From assembly GCA_963977675.1 (NCBI GenBank), contig CAXBPY010000016.1, positions 1-55,428 on the forward strand: 55,428 nucleotides of DNA, written 5' to 3'. The notes under the pieces were generated by a model. It searched no databases, was not told where the DNA came from, and saw only the letters and a list, made by a program, of their open reading frames with translations. Source of the DNA: CAXBPY01 sp003455275. Lineage in GTDB: Bacteria > Bacteroidota > Bacteroidia > Chitinophagales > UBA10324. The position numbers were made by a program, and so were the translations under genes. Numbering within the stretch: position 1 is the stretch's first letter; each line of letters starts with the position of its first letter. This document shows positions 47,267 through 55,197 of the stretch, in pieces.

Positions 47267-49300
47267 TTATTTCCCGGAAAGAAAACTCTCGCATTGGGTT
47301 AATCTCTCTCTCGAGAATTGATGTTGCGGATTGTATTGCAGTGCTGACTCAAAATATTTTTTCGCTTCTGAATAATTTTTCTTCTGCATAAAAATCACTC
47401 CACAGTTGGCAAGTGCATCCACAAAGTTTGACTGAAGCTTCAGTGCAGTTTGATATTTAGCAAGTGCATCATCTAAATTGTTTTTCGAGAAGAAAATATT
47501 TCCTTGGTTCAAGTAAGTGTTCACAAGATTTGATTTTGCAGAATTGTGTTCAGGTTGAAGTGTAAGTGTTTTCAAAAAATATTTTTCAGCTGAATCAAAA
47601 TTCTGTTGAGAAAAAAAAACTGTTCCGATGTTGTTATAAGAGTCGACATAAGTTGAATCGAGTGCTACTTGTTTTCTGAAAACAAAAAGAGCGGAATCCT
47701 CTTTTTTCTCATCATGAAATTTCACTCCGGTTTTTTGATAGAGCTGAAGCAAATTGTTTTTCGCCATAGCGAAATCCGGTTTGATGGAAAGAGATTTTCG
47801 GTAGAAGTATTCCGAGCTGTCAGGATTGTTTTTGATGTTGTAATAAGCACCGAGGTGATTGCACAAATCGGCAGTGGGGTAAATGGAAATTCCTTTTTTG
47901 AAAAGTGAAAAAGCTTCAGCAAGTTTTTGATTTTTGATTTCAGGATTGGAAGAAGTATCAGCTTCACTCATCAAAATGCTTCCGAGATTCAGAGTTGCTT
48001 TCACGCTGTTCGGAACCTTTGGTTCATCAGCAGCGAAGAGTGACTTGTTTGTTTTCCAATCAAAGTTTCGTGAGAAAGTCATTGCTGAAAAGCAGAGAGA
48101 GATTGCAAGCACAATTGCAAACGCAATTTGATTTTTGTTTTTGAAAATCATCGTAAGCGTTCCGGCAATCATCACGCACAGTCCAACTGAAGGCATGAAA
48201 AGAAAACGATCTGCCATTGGCGCGCCCACATTGAAAAAAAGATTTGAAACAAGAATCAGGGGCAAGAGCCAAATGAGCATCAGCAGAGAGTGATATTGTT
48301 TTTTGAAAACAGAAATTGCTATCCAGAAAATCATGGATACGAAAAGCAAAACAGAAATCAAAACCAATGGCGAACTGAAACTTTGATAGCTGATGGCACC
48401 GTAGGTGTAATCATACGAGAGCGTGAACGGATAAAATGTTTTTACGAAGTAGAGAAGCATCACATAAAATATGGTTGCGATTTTTTCTGAACCTGTTGCA
48501 AGCAGAAACGGATTGTTCATGATGTCGGTTGAAACTCTGTCGCCGACAGTTCCTGCTACGAATGCACGAATGAATAAGTATGCAGTTGCAACCAGTGCAA
48601 AGGGTAGGAGAGAGAGTGAAATTTTTTTAAGTGAGAATTCTTTATTCAGCCACCAGGCGAGCGGCAACCACGCGAGTAACAGAATCGCCTGCTCTTTTGA
48701 AAGTAGCGCCAGCGCAAATGAAGCGAGAGAAAAAATCAGGTAGAGAATTTTTTTCTCCGATTGCAATTTCATCCAGAAAAAAAATGTAAGCAGTGTGAAA
48801 AGCAAGCAAAGAATCTCGTCGCGACTCTTGATGTTCGCTACAACTTCGGTGTGTGTGGGGTGAAGTGTGAACAACAATGCTCCGCAAAAAATTATTAGAG
48901 GAGAAAGATTCGGCAGCAATTTGTAAAGTGTAAAGAGCAACAGCACACAACACAGCGCATACAACAGCACGCTGACGATGTGTTCAAACGGTGCGTTGTT
49001 TCCAAACAACTCGTGCTCGATTGCGAATGTGATAAGTGAGAGTGGACGATATCTTCCTCCGGTTAAATCACTATTGCCTTGGTTGTATCCGTAGAAACTA
49101 TCCTTCGTGAGTAAATCAGGAATGCCTGCAAAACCTTTTTGCACTACTGCGTTCTGTTGAATCACAATGATGTCGTCATAAACATACTCGTGCGTGAAAG
49201 TGTTGGAATAAATCCCAACAGCAAGAAGAAACAGAATTGCTGCTTGGAGTTTTTTGTTCTGTAAAAACGATCGAAGAAAATTTTTCTCTTCCGGATTCAT
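47267..49300 (-). CDS. TMTC-like multi-pass membrane protein with C-terminal TPRs
   Basis: The protein has 677 residues. Membrane helices fill about residues 18-400. The first periplasmic loop has YVYDDIIVIQQNAVVQKG and GRYRPLSLITFAIEHELFG, with LHPTHTEVVANIKSRDEIL further on; these match TMTC/DUF1736 and related GT-C proteins, where the acidic YDD pair is catalytic. Residues ~420-677 hold about seven TPR units (DSAEKYFLKTLTLQPEHNSA, DALAKYQTALKLQSNFVDAL). In animals TMTCs are O-mannosyltransferases; a protein O-glycosyltransferase role here is inference. It lies downstream of DUF1801 with a 46-nt gap. Confidence 0.82.
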   Translation of the reverse strand: MNPEEKNFLRSFLQNKKLQAAILFLLAVGIYSNTFTHEYVYDDIIVIQQNAVVQKGFAGIPDLLTKDSFYGYNQGNSDLTGGRYRPLSLITFAIEHELFGNNAPFEHIVSVLLYALCCVLLLFTLYKLLPNLSPLIIFCGALLFTLHPTHTEVVANIKSRDEILCLLFTLLTFFFWMKLQSEKKILYLIFSLASFALALLSKEQAILLLAWLPLAWWLNKEFSLKKISLSLLPFALVATAYLFIRAFVAGTVGDRVSTDIMNNPFLLATGSEKIATIFYVMLLYFVKTFYPFTLSYDYTYGAISYQSFSSPLVLISVLLFVSMIFWIAISVFKKQYHSLLMLIWLLPLILVSNLFFNVGAPMADRFLFMPSVGLCVMIAGTLTMIFKNKNQIAFAIVLAISLCFSAMTFSRNFDWKTNKSLFAADEPKVPNSVKATLNLGSILMSEADTSSNPEIKNQKLAEAFSLFKKGISIYPTADLCNHLGAYYNIKNNPDSSEYFYRKSLSIKPDFAMAKNNLLQLYQKTGVKFHDEKKEDSALFVFRKQVALDSTYVDSYNNIGTVFFSQQNFDSAEKYFLKTLTLQPEHNSAKSNLVNTYLNQGNIFFSKNNLDDALAKYQTALKLQSNFVDALANCGVIFMQKKNYSEAKKYFESALQYNPQHQFSRERLTQCESFLSGK

Positions 49301-49346
49301 TTAGCTATTGATGCAACAAAGAAAATAATTTGTGTAATGCAATGTT

Positions 49347-49733
49347 CTACTTAAATGTCCTATCAACTCTCACAGCTTCCTTCAGCAGTAACACAATTTC
49401 TTTTTGATTTATTTCTTCCGGCGAAAGAAAAATTTTATAGAAGATGCGCTTGTTTCTGCCATGATCGAGATAGTGATTTTTATCATTAAGCAATTTGCCT
49501 TTTCTGAAACCGAAGAGCACACCCTTCTTAATTCCTCCTCCCTTAATTGATGCGGGCCAAATCAGGCAAATTCTTTTTCTGCCATAGAAGTAAGGAACAT
49601 TGTTCGTGAGTTTTTCAGTGCAGGAATCAGGAACAGTTTGCGAAACAATTGGCCGCAACACATCAACAATCGTTGCTTCATTTTCAGGAAGTGATTCCCA
49701 AAACTCAAGCATGGATTCAAATTGCTGACTCAA
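49347..49733 (-). CDS. DUF1801 domain protein (YdhG-like)
   Basis: The protein has 128 residues. It matches the DUF1801 pattern: an N-terminal helix region with LRPIVSQTVPDSCTEKL, VPYFYGRKRICLIWPAS, GVLFGFRKGKLL and a C-terminal helix with LLLKEAVRVDRTF. The family is cytoplasmic and of unknown function. It starts 9 nt after the stop of the E1 gene, so it is probably in the same transcript. Confidence 0.8.
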   Translation of the reverse strand: MSQQFESMLEFWESLPENEATIVDVLRPIVSQTVPDSCTEKLTNNVPYFYGRKRICLIWPASIKGGGIKKGVLFGFRKGKLLNDKNHYLDHGRNKRIFYKIFLSPEEINQKEIVLLLKEAVRVDRTFK

Positions 49734-49742
49734 AAAAAGTTT

Positions 49743-52163
49743 TTACAAAATCTCGGGGAAACTCATCGGGTCGCTTTCGCGCATGATGGCATACACAGCT
49801 TCAAAAACATCTTCAGCATTCGGCTTGCAGAAATAATTTCCATCGCTTGCATACGCGCCGCGGTTCTCTTTTGAAGTAATTGTTTTCGGTAATGAATCAA
49901 GATGCTGCATGGCATTTTGTTCTTCCAAAACTTTTTGGAGCATGAATGCACTTGCACCGCCGGGCACATCTTCATCTAAGAAAATCACTCGGTTGGTTTT
50001 CTTAACACTTTCAACTGTGAGATGATTAATATCGAAAGGCAAAAGTGTTTGCACATCCACAATCTCAACCGAGATTCCAACAGCAGCAGCTTTCTCTGCG
50101 GCTTCTTCAGCCACTCTGCAACACGAGCCGTAAGTCACAATGGTGATGTCTTCTCCTTCGCGAATCACTTCGGGCACTCCGAGCGGAACCGTGAACTCAC
50201 TGATGTTGGAAGGAAGTTTTTCTTTCAGGCGATAACCATTCAAACATTCAATCACCAATGCAGGATCATCAGATTTCAGAAGTGTGTTGTAGAAACCTGC
50301 TGCCTGTGTCATGTTGCGCGGAACACAGAAATGAATTCCGCGAATGGAATTTAAAATCATTCCAATCGGAGAACCGGTGTGCCATATTCCCTCGAAGCGA
50401 TGACCGCGTGTGCGGATAATGAGCGGAGCTTTTTGACCGCCTGCACTGCGATAAAGAAGAGTTGCCAAATCATCGCTCATCGGTTGAAGTGCATAGAGCA
50501 AGTAATCGAGATACTGAATCTCCGCAATTGGTCGCAAGCCGCGCATTGCCATTCCCATTCCCTGACCCACAATCGTTGCTTCACGAATACCTGTGTCGAA
50601 CACACGATGCTCGCCATGCTTCGCCTGCAAGCCGGCGAATCCCTGATTCACATCACCAATTTTTCCTACATCTTCTCCGAAAGCAATCACATTTCCGTCG
50701 CGCTCAATTGCTTTATCAAAAAATGCATTCAATATTTCATAACCGTTCAAAACCGGAGCATCCTCGTTGTATTCGGCTTTCACTTCTGAAACATTGAGAG
50801 CTGATTGGCTCGATTCGCTTACAAGATGCGAAGTGTAAATCCGCTCGCACTTCTGTAAATAATTTTTCTTCCAGTCACTCAACTGATTTCTTGAAGAAGA
50901 ATTTTCGTTACGGGTAAGAAGTAAAACTTCACGCGCAGTGATGAGTGCATCTTTTCTGATTGCATCTTTTGTAGCAAGCAATTCATTTTTCTTATTGAAA
51001 ATTTCTTCCGCATGTTCGCTTGTAGAAGCAACTTCATCGAGCAGTGATGCGAGTTCAGCAATTTCATTTTTGATTGGGGCAGTGAATGCATCGAGCGCAC
51101 GGCGCGCTGCTTCGCGAACTTCTTTCTTTGCTGCGATTTCAATTTCATCTAACTCATCATTTGTTGCAATTGCATTCTTAATTATCCAATCGCGCATTTG
51201 TCTGTTGCAATCAAATTCTTTTTCCCATTCCAATCTCTCTTTTGATTTATATCTCTCATGCGAACCGGAAGTTGAGTGACCTTGCGGTTGCGTGAGTTCG
51301 CGCACATGAAAGAGCGCAGGAATATGAGTGGCGCGCACTTTCGCAATTCCCTTTGTATAAGTTTCAATCAGCGCAGCATAGTCCCAGCCATTAACCACAT
51401 AAATATCAATGCCGCGACCGTTTTCATCTGTTTGAAATCCACTGATGATTTCTGAAATATTTTCTTTTGTCGTTTGATATTTCTGCGGAACGGAAATTCC
51501 GTAACCATCATCCCACACAGTGATTGCAAGTGGAACTTTAATCACACCGGCTGCATTCAGTGTTTCCCAAAAATGTCCTTCTGAAGTGGATGAATCACCA
51601 ATGGTGGCGAACACTACTTCATTTCCATTCACTGAAAAATTATTTTCTCCTCTCAACTCCGGATTCTCACGATAAAATTTTGATGCAAGAGCAAGACCAA
51701 GCGCACGCGGCATTTGTGATGCAGTGGGCGAAGAATCAGCAGAAGTATTTTTTGTTTCAGTGTGATTTTTCCATTCTCCGTTTTCGTCTAACAATCTTGT
51801 CGCGAAGTGTGCATTCATCATTCTGCCGCCGCTATGCGGTTCATTATTAATATCGGCATCGGCATATAGTTGAGAGAAGAGTTGATCAAGTGTTGCCATT
51901 CCAGTTGCGAGTGCAATCGTTTGGTCGCGGTAGTAGCCGGAACGGAAATCACCATTCTGAAAAACTTTTGACAGTGCAATTTGCGCGACTTCTTTTCCGT
52001 CACCGAAAATTCCAAACTTGGCTTTGCCGGTCAGCACTTCTTTTCTTCCAAGCAAACTGGCTTCGCGGCTTTGGCAGGCGAGCTTAAAATCATTTAACAC
52101 TTCGATTTTAAATTCAGCGAAGGATATTTTTTTTTCAGTCATCGAATCAACATTCTTAGTCAT
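49743..52163 (-). CDS. Fused 2-oxoacid dehydrogenase E1 alpha-beta (branched-chain type)
   Basis: The protein has 806 residues and joins both E1 subunits. The alpha half (~1-390) has SGYYRDQTIALATGMA, SGGRMMNAHF, and the ThDP motif FATIGDSSTSEGHFWETLN ... WDDGYGISVP. The beta half (~470-806) has VIAFGEDVGKIGDVNQGFAG, FDTGIREATIVGQGMGMA, AEIQYLDYLLYAL, and a C-terminal GGASAFML transketolase-C region. A helical linker (~380-460) lies between. It decarboxylates branched-chain 2-oxoacids (or a related 2-oxoacid) and passes the acyl group to E2; no E2 or E3 gene is in the window. It has its own -7 element at 52180-52187. Confidence 0.93.
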   Translation of the reverse strand: MTKNVDSMTEKKISFAEFKIEVLNDFKLACQSREASLLGRKEVLTGKAKFGIFGDGKEVAQIALSKVFQNGDFRSGYYRDQTIALATGMATLDQLFSQLYADADINNEPHSGGRMMNAHFATRLLDENGEWKNHTETKNTSADSSPTASQMPRALGLALASKFYRENPELRGENNFSVNGNEVVFATIGDSSTSEGHFWETLNAAGVIKVPLAITVWDDGYGISVPQKYQTTKENISEIISGFQTDENGRGIDIYVVNGWDYAALIETYTKGIAKVRATHIPALFHVRELTQPQGHSTSGSHERYKSKERLEWEKEFDCNRQMRDWIIKNAIATNDELDEIEIAAKKEVREAARRALDAFTAPIKNEIAELASLLDEVASTSEHAEEIFNKKNELLATKDAIRKDALITAREVLLLTRNENSSSRNQLSDWKKNYLQKCERIYTSHLVSESSQSALNVSEVKAEYNEDAPVLNGYEILNAFFDKAIERDGNVIAFGEDVGKIGDVNQGFAGLQAKHGEHRVFDTGIREATIVGQGMGMAMRGLRPIAEIQYLDYLLYALQPMSDDLATLLYRSAGGQKAPLIIRTRGHRFEGIWHTGSPIGMILNSIRGIHFCVPRNMTQAAGFYNTLLKSDDPALVIECLNGYRLKEKLPSNISEFTVPLGVPEVIREGEDITIVTYGSCCRVAEEAAEKAAAVGISVEIVDVQTLLPFDINHLTVESVKKTNRVIFLDEDVPGGASAFMLQKVLEEQNAMQHLDSLPKTITSKENRGAYASDGNYFCKPNAEDVFEAVYAIMRESDPMSFPEIL

Positions 52164-52179
52164 AAAAACTGGATTGCTT

Positions 52180-52187
52180 CAAATGTA
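52180..52187 (-). promoter_or_regulatory. -7 element (TACATTTG) for the fused E1 gene
   Basis: A perfect TAnnTTTG match on the minus strand, 16 nt before the ATG at 52163. Confidence 0.55.
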
Positions 52188-52284
52188 AACTTCTGAATTA
52201 ATGCACAAAATGAACTACACATTAAAAAAATCTTTTGGCAGAATAATTGACTTCATATACAGCAGGTTACTTTTGGAACCCCTG

Positions 52285-52716
52285 ATGCGAAATAAAATGC
52301 GCGCTATTCTACTTTCAATACTTGTTATTATAAGTCCACTATTTCTTTTTGCACAGTCTGCAGCAAGTGATAGTGCAATAATTTTTTTTGATAAAAAAAT
52401 TCTCGACTTTGGTACAGCAAAACAGGGAGAATCAAAAACCGTGATTTTTACTTTTACTAATAAAGGAAACAAGCCGCTAATTGTTAGCGATGCACTTAAG
52501 GGTTGTGGTTGCACCAGTGTTAAATGGACAAAGGAACCTGTTATGCCTGGAAAACAGGGTTATGTTTGGGCAACTTTTAATTCAAATATTGGATATGGTC
52601 ATATTATGAAGCCGATTCATATACATTCAAATGCCACGGTTCCTCAAATGGATATTTATATTCAGGGTGAACTATTAAATGAAAAATTTCAAACATCGGA
52701 TACCAATCAAAAATAA
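52285..52716 (+). CDS. DUF1573 secreted protein A
   Basis: From ATG 52285 the protein has 143 residues; the ATG at 52297 (MRAILLSILVIISPLFLF) is equally possible, while the 28 codons before it (from 52201) are an unlikely extension. A signal peptide (ending LFAQ) precedes an Ig-like DUF1573 domain: LDFGTAKQGESKTVIFTFTN, GNKPLIVSDALKGCGCTSV and a WTKEPVMPGKQGYVWATF stretch. The Cys-Gly-Cys motif is the family hallmark; function is unknown, probably periplasmic or surface. It lies 89 nt upstream of a second DUF1573 gene with the same layout. Confidence 0.8.
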   Translation: MRNKMRAILLSILVIISPLFLFAQSAASDSAIIFFDKKILDFGTAKQGESKTVIFTFTNKGNKPLIVSDALKGCGCTSVKWTKEPVMPGKQGYVWATFNSNIGYGHIMKPIHIHSNATVPQMDIYIQGELLNEKFQTSDTNQK

Positions 52717-52746
52717 ATTTACAAGGTTCAATTAAAAAACCGTCTT

Positions 52747-52763
52747 TTGGCACAATCATTGAA
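52747..52763 (+). promoter_or_regulatory. Candidate sigma-54 promoter (TTGGCAC-N5-TTGAA)
   Basis: TTGGCAC at 52747-52753, five bases, then TTGAA at 52759-52763. This matches the -24/-12 consensus TTGGCAC-N5-TTGCA except at one base (GA for GC). The predicted start lies about 12 nt after the -12 box, near 52775, giving a ~30-nt leader. I do not see a sigma-54 gene or activator in the window. Confidence 0.45.
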
Positions 52764-52805
52764 AAAAATCGCGAAATCAATTACTAATTTTAAACAAAAA
52801 AAGAA

Positions 52806-53309
52806 ATGAAAAAACTGTTCATGACCCTCACAGTTCTGGCTTTTGCTACTGCAGTATTTGCTCAGACTCCGGTAACTCCTAACACAGGAACTACCGCTAA
52901 CACAGTGACCAACACAAATGTTGCTCCTGATAATCCAAATGCAGGCGACTTCAAATTCACTGAAGAAACATGGGATTTTCAAAATATTCCTCAGAACAAA
53001 CCGGTGACTCACGATTTCACTTTCACTAACACAGGAAAAGAACCAATTGTGATCACTAACTGCCAGGCTTCTTGCGGTTGCACTGTTCCTAAGTGGCCTA
53101 AAGAACCAATTCTTCCTGGTAAATCAGATGTGATTTCAGTTACTTACAATGCTGCTCACGCTGGTGGTTTCAATAAATCAATCACTATCACCTCTAATGC
53201 TAAAACTCCTACCAAGGTGATTTACATTAAAGGAACTGTAGATGCTGCTCCGGTTGAGCAAACAACTCCTGAGCAACAACCTAATATGATGCAAACAAAT
53301 CCTAAGTAG
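52806..53309 (+). CDS. DUF1573 secreted protein B, probably highly expressed
   Basis: The protein has 167 residues: a signal peptide (MKKLFMTLTVLAFATAVFAQ), a Thr/Asn/Pro-rich linker (~22-48), a DUF1573 domain (ETWDFQNIPQNKPVTHDFTF, TNCQASCGCTVPKWPKEP, GKSDVISVTYNAAHAGGF) and a Gln/Pro-rich tail. The codons lean strongly to GCT, CCT, ACT and AAC, unlike neighbouring genes, which hints at high expression. A sigma-54-like site lies upstream and a strong hairpin terminator downstream, making it a single-gene unit. Its domain parallels protein A (both have CGC followed by W-KEP). Function unknown. Confidence 0.85.
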   Translation: MKKLFMTLTVLAFATAVFAQTPVTPNTGTTANTVTNTNVAPDNPNAGDFKFTEETWDFQNIPQNKPVTHDFTFTNTGKEPIVITNCQASCGCTVPKWPKEPILPGKSDVISVTYNAAHAGGFNKSITITSNAKTPTKVIYIKGTVDAAPVEQTTPEQQPNMMQTNPK

Positions 53310-53336
53310 TCAAAAGCTTACTTAGTAATTGATAGG

Positions 53337-53367
53337 AAACTCCGGTTCGAAAGAATCGGAGTTTTTT
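53337..53367 (+). terminator. Rho-independent terminator after DUF1573 protein B
   Basis: AAACTCCGGTTC, loop GAAA, GAATCGGAGTTT: a 12-bp stem with one G-T wobble and a GNRA-type tetraloop, followed by a T-run. It starts 27 nt after the stop codon. Confidence 0.93.
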
Positions 53368-53377
53368 ATTTTATGAC

Positions 53378-53411
53378 TCTTCGACAATCCTTCGACAAAC
53401 TCAGGATGACA
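53378..53411. repeat. Dispersed element (TTCGACAAACTCAGGATGACA), second copy
   Basis: TTCGACAA occurs twice, 11 nt apart, followed by ACTCAGGATGACA. It is the intergenic counterpart of the element that encodes the CotH signal peptide (6491-6533). It lies directly after a terminator and before a heptad array. Confidence 0.7.
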
Positions 53412-53417
53412 TGGCAA

Positions 53418-53452
53418 CAACCACGAACCACCAACCACTAACTAATTACTAA
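53418..53452. repeat. Heptad array abutting the aminotransferase promoter (unit CAACCAC)
   Basis: Five units: CAACCAC, GAACCAC, CAACCAC, TAACTAA, TTACTAA. Same family as 8957-8984 and, inverted, 8826-8867. It runs straight into the near -7 element TAATATTG (53450-53457). Confidence 0.88.
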
Positions 53453-53461
53453 TATTGCCTC

Positions 53462-54697
53462 ATGCCAAATATTTCTATCAAGGGACACACGATGCCCGCA
53501 TCGCCAATCAGAAAGCTGGTTCCGTTTGCAGAGAAAGCAAAGAAGGAAGGAAAGAAAGTTTATCACCTCAATATTGGTCAGCCAGATATTGAAACACCAC
53601 ATGAGGTTTTTGAAGCGATGAAAAATATTGACTTCAAAGTTTTAGAATACAGTCACAGCGCAGGAATTGAAAGTTACAGAAGAGCACTTGCTGAAAACTA
53701 CAAGAGCAAGTACAAAATTGATATTGACTACACGCAACTGATGGTAACCACCGGTGGGAGCGAAGCGCTTTCATTCGCAATGATGAGTTGCCTCAATCCG
53801 CATGATGAAATAATTATTCCCGAACCGTTTTATGCGAACTACAACAGCTTTGCCTGTGCGGCGGATGTGAAGGTGGTGCCCGTGGCTTCGTTTATTGAAG
53901 ATGGATTTGCGCTGCCTCCGATTTCTGAATTTGAAAAACTGATTACAGAAAAAACGAAAGCCATTCTCATTTGCAATCCGAATAATCCTACGGGGTATTT
54001 GTATTCTGAAAAAGAATTGCGGGAATTGAAATCGCTTGTGCTGAAGTATGATTTGTTTTTGTTTGTAGATGAAGTGTATCGCGATTTCTGTTACGATGGA
54101 AGAAAACATTTTTCTGTTTTGAATATTGAAGGGCTTGACAGAAATGTGGTGGTGGTTGATTCGGTTTCGAAAAGATTCAGCATGTGCGGTGCGCGCGTGG
54201 GTTGTGTGATCTCACGCAACGCAGAACTGATGACTACGATGCTGAAGTTTGCGCAGGCGCGGCTCTCTCCGCCCACATTCGGGCAGATAGCAGGTGAGGC
54301 AGCGCTGAAAGTTGCCGACAATTATTTTGATGCAATAAATATTGAATACATCAGCCGCCGCAATATGATGGTGGATGAACTGAACAAGATGGAAGGTGTT
54401 ACCTGCCCCAAGCCGGGCGGTGCATTTTACACCATTGCACGATTGCCGATTGATGACTCAGATAAATTCTGCCAATGGCTGCTTGAAAGTTTTTCTCATA
54501 ACAACCAAACAGTAATGCTTGCGCCTGCAACCGGTTTTTATTCTTCTCCTGCAAAAGGAAAAAATGAAGTGCGCATTGCTTATGTGCTGAACAAAACAGA
54601 TTTGAAAAATGCAATGGAGTGTTTGAGTGAAGCATTGAAGGTTTATCCGGGGAGGATTTCTTCAGTTAAGAAAAGTGAGAAGGCAGAGAAGGTTTAA
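53462..54697 (+). CDS. PLP-dependent aminotransferase, class I (AspC-like)
   Basis: The protein has 411 residues. It shows fold type I motifs: YHLNIGQPDIETP, TTGGSEALSFAM, ICNPNNPTGYLYS, VDEVYRDF, the PLP lysine in DSVSKRFSMCGARVG, and the substrate Arg in NEVRIAYVLN. It probably moves an amino group between an amino acid (aspartate, alanine or aromatic) and 2-oxoglutarate; specificity cannot be read. A near -7 element (TAATATTG) ends 4 nt before the ATG, so the message may be leaderless. A heptad array supplies the bases immediately upstream. The last ~15 residues (VKKSEKAEKV) are Lys/Glu-rich. Confidence 0.92.
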   Translation: MPNISIKGHTMPASPIRKLVPFAEKAKKEGKKVYHLNIGQPDIETPHEVFEAMKNIDFKVLEYSHSAGIESYRRALAENYKSKYKIDIDYTQLMVTTGGSEALSFAMMSCLNPHDEIIIPEPFYANYNSFACAADVKVVPVASFIEDGFALPPISEFEKLITEKTKAILICNPNNPTGYLYSEKELRELKSLVLKYDLFLFVDEVYRDFCYDGRKHFSVLNIEGLDRNVVVVDSVSKRFSMCGARVGCVISRNAELMTTMLKFAQARLSPPTFGQIAGEAALKVADNYFDAINIEYISRRNMMVDELNKMEGVTCPKPGGAFYTIARLPIDDSDKFCQWLLESFSHNNQTVMLAPATGFYSSPAKGKNEVRIAYVLNKTDLKNAMECLSEALKVYPGRISSVKKSEKAEKV

Positions 54698-54726
54698 AAA
54701 GTTATTGTAAGGAAAAATAAACAGCT

Positions 54727-55197
54727 TTGAAAAAGCGCCTTAAAAAAATCTATATCGATACTTCTGTTGCTGGTGGTTATTTCGAAAAAGAATTTTCTGA
54801 AGACACCAAAGAATTTTTTAGAAGAGCGCGAAAAGGCGAATTCATTTTAATTGTATCTACGCTTTTAGAAAATGAACTTTTGGAAGCGCCTTCAAAAGTC
54901 AGAAATCATATTTCAAAATTGAAAAAGAAATTTGTTTTGAAAATTACTCACAACCCTCAAGCAGAAACGCTTGCAGCAAACTATATCAGTGCGGGAGTGG
55001 TAGGTAAAACAAGTATTGAAGATTGTCGCCACATTGCATTGGCAACAATTTGCAGAGCGGATGTTTTGGTTAGCTGGAATTTTCGGCACATTGTAAATGT
55101 TGACAGAATCAACGGATATAATTCTGTAAATTTGAAATTCAATTACAAATCAATTGATATAAGAACTCCTAAAGAAGTATTGAATTATGAAATCTAA
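54727..55197 (+). CDS. PIN-domain protein, probable toxin of a toxin-antitoxin pair
   Basis: The protein has 156 residues and starts with TTG; a stop codon in frame 9 nt upstream and no nearby ATG leave no other start. The PIN acidic site is visible: Asp11 in KIYIDTSVAGGYF, Glu in LLENELLEAP, Asp in SIEDCRHIALA, and the closing VLVSWNFRHIVN. PIN toxins are Mg-dependent RNases. A 70-residue partner overlaps its end by 11 nt. The order is toxin first, antitoxin second, the reverse of most type II systems. Lys-rich and AT-rich, it may be horizontally acquired. Confidence 0.8.
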   Translation: MKKRLKKIYIDTSVAGGYFEKEFSEDTKEFFRRARKGEFILIVSTLLENELLEAPSKVRNHISKLKKKFVLKITHNPQAETLAANYISAGVVGKTSIEDCRHIALATICRADVLVSWNFRHIVNVDRINGYNSVNLKFNYKSIDIRTPKEVLNYEI

